From Sphingobacterium siyangense (GTDB taxonomy: Bacteria; Bacteroidota; Bacteroidia; Sphingobacteriales; Sphingobacteriaceae), in the NCBI RefSeq assembly GCF_007830445.1, contig NZ_VLKR01000033.1, positions 1 through 62,009 on the forward strand: 62,009 nucleotides of DNA, read 5' to 3'. The notes beneath the pieces are model-generated. The model was given only the letters and a program-made list of their open reading frames with translations. It had not been told where the DNA came from and ran no database searches. The position numbers were made by a program, and so were the translations under genes. Shown here one piece after another: positions 58,420-62,009 of this stretch (the first letter of the stretch is position 1; the number at the start of each line of letters is the position of its first letter).

Positions 58420-60600
58420 ATGATCATTTCTGTATGGAGGTATAGTCACTTAACACTGGCTATATCTTCGTTTTTATTATTAATTGTAGCATCGATTTCT
58501 GGATTTTTCTTGGCGTTCGAACCAATTTTAATGCGATCCCAAAACGTCCAGGTTGACAGATCCGATACTATTTCTTTAGCGTATGCCATTCCATTGCTCA
58601 AGGAGAAATTTCAAGGTATACAGGAAATTGAGGTGGATGATTACGATAATGTTATTGTTAAGTACGCTGATGCTAAAGGTGTCGATCAGAAGAAATACGT
58701 TTCAGCTGTAACTGGTGAGATTCTTGGAACCCCTCAAGCACAACAACCCTTTTTTCAGTGGATGACAGTTGTACATCGATCCTTATTTTTACATAATACC
58801 GGGCGTATTATTATGTGCATTACGGCTGGAGCACTTTTATTAATAGCTGTTTCGGGAATATTGTTGGTCGTACAACGACAGAATGGATGGCGGCGTTTCT
58901 TCTCAAACGTGGAAAAAACCGGTCTTTTTCATTATTATCATGTTGTTCTGGGCAGACTCTCTCTATTTTTTATTCTAGCACTTTCTGTTACGGGAATTTA
59001 CTTGACTATTTTTGGTTTCACATACAAAGCGACTAATATTATTTCCAGTATCGATGAAAGCTCGCTTAAAGAAGAGCCTTTTAAAGAAGTTGCTAATTTT
59101 GACGCATGGAAAGATCTGACCTTGGCAAATCTCAAAAAGTTGCAATATCCATTTTCAGAGTTTCCAGAAGACTACTATTACGTCAAGCTAAAAGATCGCG
59201 AATTTTATCTCAATCAATTTACAGGTGAAGTGTTAGCCGTTCAGGATTTTTCGACTGCCTACCGTATGTCAGATTTAAGTCTGCGTTGGCATACCGGTCG
59301 TGCTGGAATTATATGGGCACTTATTCTTGCGGTCAATTCGGGTTACATACTGTTTTTTATTTACTCTGGTTTCGCTATCAGTTTAAAACGTAAGAAAGGT
59401 AATACCAAAAATGTATTTAGAGAAACGGAAGCGGAAATTATCTTTTTAGTGGGATCTGAAAATGGTGGGACCTTTCATTTTGCAAGCTCTATCTACAAAC
59501 GACTAATTGAGCAAGGTAAAAGGGCTTATCTTACCGATATGAATAAGTTTAATCTGTTTCCTAAGGCAAAACATTTTGTCATTATGACCAGTACATACGG
59601 TCAGGGTGAGCCGCCTTCAAATGCAAACCTATTTGTTGAAAAACTAAGTAAATATGCACAGGCTAATCAAGTTACATATGCTGTTGTGGGATTTGGTTCC
59701 AGGAGTTATCCATTGTATTGCAAATTTGCGGATGATGTGGATAACGCTTTGAAGAAACAGTCTTGGGCTACCGAAATGTTACCCCTTTATAAAGTAAATG
59801 ATAGATCGCCACAAGATTTTGGAGACTGGCTTACAGCTTGGACGCAGCTTATTGATTGTCCCATTTTACTTCCAAGAGAATTGCAAACACCGAACTCCCA
59901 AAAATTGAAAAAGCTATCAGTTGTCGAGAGAACTCCACTAAATTCAGAGCAAGTATTCATGGTCAAGCTGGAGTCTCAGGATGTTTTCTCGGGAGATTTA
60001 CTGGCAATTTATCCCAGAAATGATCATCGAGAACGTCTTTATTCTATAGGAAAGATTGGTGATCATATCCTATTAAGCATTAAATTACATGAGCACGGTC
60101 TAGGTTCTAACTTTTTGTATCAGCTCGATAAAGGAGATGTATTAGATGCTAAACTGATCAAAAATAATCATTTCCGTTTTCCAAAATATGCCAGGGAACT
60201 GATACTTATTTCTAACGGAACAGGAATAGCTCCATTTTTAGGGATAATTAACGAAAATTATAAAAAGATTCCCATCCACTTGTATTGTGGTTTCAGAAGA
60301 GAATCTTCATTCGACTTATACCGTCCGTATATTGAATCATACCTAGAGAATGGCAACTTAAAAGCCTTATGCCTCGCTTTGTCCCGAGAGGGCGATCAAC
60401 GATATGTGAGTGATTACCTATTGGAAAATAGTGCTCGGATTTGGGACTCATTAAATAGGGGAGGTGTGATTATGCTTTGCGGCTCTCTTGCCATGCAACA
60501 AGATGTAGTCTGCATTTTAAAAGAAATCTGTGCCGTAAATCATCCTGGCGGCTATGATAAATTTATTGAACAGTCAAAAATTCTTTTTGATTGTTATTAA
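58420..60600 (+). CDS. Single-chain PepSY membrane domain / flavodoxin / FAD-NAD(P)H reductase
   Basis: This 726-residue chain joins three modules. Residues 1-about 330 are a PepSY-associated membrane domain with four helices and conserved histidines (H10, HRSLFLH near 110, FHYYH near 168, RWHTGRAG near 290) that probably bind heme b. Residues about 338-470 are a flavodoxin-like domain (VGSENGG from 344; TSTYGQGEPPSNANLF). Residues about 505-726 are an FNR-type FAD/NAD(P)H module with R539-L-Y-S542 (FAD), G600-T-G-I-A-P605 and a C-terminal tyrosine, as in CysJ. Electrons should flow NAD(P)H to FAD to FMN to heme to periplasm, matching reductive release of siderophore iron (XusC/FpvG-like). 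Confidence 0.88.
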   Translation: MIISVWRYSHLTLAISSFLLLIVASISGFFLAFEPILMRSQNVQVDRSDTISLAYAIPLLKEKFQGIQEIEVDDYDNVIVKYADAKGVDQKKYVSAVTGEILGTPQAQQPFFQWMTVVHRSLFLHNTGRIIMCITAGALLLIAVSGILLVVQRQNGWRRFFSNVEKTGLFHYYHVVLGRLSLFFILALSVTGIYLTIFGFTYKATNIISSIDESSLKEEPFKEVANFDAWKDLTLANLKKLQYPFSEFPEDYYYVKLKDREFYLNQFTGEVLAVQDFSTAYRMSDLSLRWHTGRAGIIWALILAVNSGYILFFIYSGFAISLKRKKGNTKNVFRETEAEIIFLVGSENGGTFHFASSIYKRLIEQGKRAYLTDMNKFNLFPKAKHFVIMTSTYGQGEPPSNANLFVEKLSKYAQANQVTYAVVGFGSRSYPLYCKFADDVDNALKKQSWATEMLPLYKVNDRSPQDFGDWLTAWTQLIDCPILLPRELQTPNSQKLKKLSVVERTPLNSEQVFMVKLESQDVFSGDLLAIYPRNDHRERLYSIGKIGDHILLSIKLHEHGLGSNFLYQLDKGDVLDAKLIKNNHFRFPKYARELILISNGTGIAPFLGIINENYKKIPIHLYCGFRRESSFDLYRPYIESYLENGNLKALCLALSREGDQRYVSDYLLENSARIWDSLNRGGVIMLCGSLAMQQDVVCILKEICAVNHPGGYDKFIEQSKILFDCY

Positions 60601-60610
60601 TTAAATAGAT

Positions 60611-61570
60611 ATGAGGTTTATTTTACTGCTCGTATTTTTACTACTTCATAGCCTTTGTGATGCACAAGTAGTTACTAAAAGGACGGCAACACTGATGGGT
60701 TGTAAATTTGATTTTACAGTAGTTGGCAATGATTCTTTAAGCAATGAGATCAATATCGACACTGTCGTTGCGGAAGTCCTCAGGATAGAGAATTTAATCT
60801 CTGAATGGAAAAGTACATCAGAAATATCGGATGTCAATAGAAATGCAGGCATAAAGCCTACGAAAGTGAGTAAGGAAGTTTTTGAACTTACCGCTAGGGC
60901 TATTCGCTATTCGAAGATGAGCCAAGGTGCATTCGATATCAGTTTCGCTTCCATTGACAAAGTCTGGCGTTTTGATGGAAGCATGAGTGAGCTGCCCACG
61001 CCCGAACTTATAAAAAAGTCTGTTGAGAAAATCGGTTATCAAAATATTATTTTGGACAGTCTTCAATCCACTATTTTTCTGAAAATTGAAGGTATGAAGA
61101 TCGGATTTGGATCTATTGGCAAAGGATATGCTGCGGACAAGGGAAAAGATATTATGGTGCGAAGGGGTGTTAAAGCAGGTATCGTAAATGCCTCAGGAGA
61201 TATGTGCGTATGGGGAAAGCAACCAAATGGACGGGATTGGATCATCGGAATAGCAAATCCATTTAAAACAGATGAGGTAATCAAAAGAATCGTGATAAAA
61301 GACCAAGCGGTTACTACATCAGGAAGCTACCAAAACTTTATTATGATCGGTGAAAAACGTTACTCGCATATTATTGATCCAAAGACAGGTTATCCCGTCT
61401 CGGAACTGTGTAGCGTTACTGTTGTTGGACCTAATGCTGAAATAGCAAATGCATTTAGTACCAGTCTAATGGTTCTCGGGAAAAAGAAAGGACTGGAATT
61501 AATTGAAAAGTATCCAGATTATAAATGCTTTATGGTTACAGATGGTGGAGAAACTATCTATAGCAGATAG
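60611..61570 (+). CDS. apbE: FAD:protein FMN transferase (ApbE)
   Basis: This 319-residue protein has a signal peptide (MRFILLLVFLLLHSLCDAQ) and the ApbE core: ATLMGCKFDFTVVG at the start, IGFGSIGKGYAADKG, VNASGDMCVWGK and HIIDPKTGYPVSE with the Mg2+-binding residues. ApbE moves FMN from FAD onto a threonine or serine of exported proteins. The likely substrate is the DUF2271 protein two genes upstream, which carries the matching T-G-A-S site. It is 10 bases after the reductase gene and ends the operon. Confidence 0.94.
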   Translation: MRFILLLVFLLLHSLCDAQVVTKRTATLMGCKFDFTVVGNDSLSNEINIDTVVAEVLRIENLISEWKSTSEISDVNRNAGIKPTKVSKEVFELTARAIRYSKMSQGAFDISFASIDKVWRFDGSMSELPTPELIKKSVEKIGYQNIILDSLQSTIFLKIEGMKIGFGSIGKGYAADKGKDIMVRRGVKAGIVNASGDMCVWGKQPNGRDWIIGIANPFKTDEVIKRIVIKDQAVTTSGSYQNFIMIGEKRYSHIIDPKTGYPVSELCSVTVVGPNAEIANAFSTSLMVLGKKKGLELIEKYPDYKCFMVTDGGETIYSR

Positions 61571-61833
61571 CTTCTCTTCGATTATAAGCTTATCAAATAT
61601 CCACCTCGAGCTATTCATTTGAATTTTTCGCTACATCAGTCTAAATAACTTTGAATGACTAGGTCCAAAGTAAAGAAATATGGACTAAAAATAGCCGCTA
61701 AGAAGTAACTGAAAATATTGTTATTACTTTACTTTTATCTAGTTTTATAGGATACGCCAAAGCTATTGACTTTTATATTTAATAATCCTGATTTATAGTT
61801 AGTCATTCGGAGTATTCTTAATAGCCGGCAAAA
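61571..61833. other. Intergenic region after apbE
   Basis: AT-rich, with no supported gene and no strong hairpin. It separates the iron locus from the IS-interrupted small frame. Confidence 0.3.
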
Positions 61834-61926
61834 ATGGAAAAATTAGATTCAGATAGAATTTTGGAACTAAAGTTATGGGAAAAATTTGAAGAGGTAAGCT
61901 ATTTTGTAAGAATTTTGAGGGTGTAA
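61834..61926 (+). pseudogene. N-terminal fragment of a gene cut by an IS256-type element
   Basis: An ATG at 61834 opens a frame (MEKLDSDRILELKLWEKFEE and nine more residues, then V) that stops at TAA 61924-61926, just inside the left end of the insertion element. About 28 residues belong to the original gene, which cannot be identified. It may be a real gene start or chance. Confidence 0.35.
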
Positions 61927-62009
61927 ATTAAACTGTGTCAAATAAAGAATATTTATATTAGACACAGCAAATGGAAAAAGAGGAATTTGACTTTGAACGC
62001 TTCAAAGAG
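61917..62009 (+). mobile_element. Left end of an IS256-family insertion sequence (truncated by the window)
   Basis: From about 61917 the sequence GAGGGTGTAAATTAAACTGT, followed by GTC, resembles the terminal inverted repeat of Bacteroidota IS256 elements. An internal inverted repeat CTGTGTC (61933-61939) / GACACAG (61961-61967) and the transposase start codon at 61971 follow. The right end lies outside the window. Confidence 0.65.
61971..62009 (+). CDS. IS256 family transposase, first 13 codons only
   Basis: The ATG at 61971 opens MEKEEFDFERFKE, which matches the N-terminus of IS256-type (mutator) transposases of Bacteroidota (MEKE-F-FE-FK pattern as I remember it). The gene runs off the window. 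Upstream is the terminal-repeat-like sequence. The catalytic DDE domain cannot be seen here. Confidence 0.65.
   Translation, partial: MEKEEFDFERFKE

Noticed and set aside
1..62009. CRISPR arrays, anti-phage systems or prophage structural genes
   Set aside because: I looked for regularly spaced repeats, cas-like, toxin-antitoxin and phage morphogenesis genes and saw none.

Overview
This window looks like a chromosomal segment of a Bacteroidota bacterium of the Sphingobacteriaceae, most likely Sphingobacterium. The evidence is a SusC/SusD pair with an ECF sigma factor and FecR, Bacteroidota-type promoters (TTTG, about 19-21 bases, then TAnnTTTG), weak Shine-Dalgarno sequences, the ECF42/DGPF pair, a DUF4374 lipoprotein, LytS/LytTR signalling and moderate to low GC. 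No intact tRNA, no rRNA and no CRISPR array is visible.

Layout. (1) 0.2-4.1 kb: a secreted GH31 glycosidase carrying FN3, discoidin-like, dockerin-like and cohesin-like modules. (2) 4.1-11.5 kb: stress and housekeeping genes. Pirin and OsmC share an identically placed promoter motif. A membrane protein (DUF6688-like) is split by one in-frame TAA. (3) 11.5-13.7 kb: a peroxidase-like gene, a DGPF gene and an ECF42 sigma factor form one minus-strand operon. (4) 13.8-22.8 kb: mgtC-mgtA, a DUF885 lipoprotein, a GlxA-type regulator, and a run of small enzymes ending in an amidinotransferase. (5) 22.9-27.5 kb: an ABC ATPase and a very large ABC permease fused to an M1 aminopeptidase domain. (6) 27.6-35.7 kb: a minus-strand unit of sigma factor, FecR, SusC with STN domain, SusD, lipoprotein and di-heme peroxidase.

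(7) 35.9-45.7 kb is an AT-rich accessory region. Two diverged copies of the 3' half of a tRNA-Met gene, in the same orientation and each followed by the same flank, lie at about 35.94 and 41.17 kb; I read them as scars of related elements integrating at one tRNA. Between and beyond them are a GH92 gene whose reading frame continues upstream into a sigma-factor remnant, AraC regulators, a shikimate-dehydrogenase-like enzyme with a glyoxalase-fold partner, an MFS transporter, a structured candidate ncRNA and a decayed IS4 transposase.

(8) 45.7-61.6 kb is the most interesting part: an iron/siderophore locus. AraC regulators, a secreted beta-propeller and an overlapping LytS/LytTR pair precede a forward gene train: TonB-dependent receptor, DUF4374 lipoprotein, YncE-type propeller, a mini-Fur (winged helix only), an exported ankyrin protein, an exported DUF2271 protein, a single-chain PepSY membrane/flavodoxin/FAD-NAD(P)H reductase, and ApbE. 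The DUF2271 protein carries a T-G-A-S motif that fits an ApbE flavinylation site. The inferred job is receptor-mediated uptake of ferric siderophore followed by reduction, with electrons passing from NAD(P)H through FAD, FMN and the membrane domain to a flavin on DUF2271. It resembles the Xus xenosiderophore system of Bacteroides with extra parts. The window ends inside the left end of an IS256-type element that has cut a small gene.
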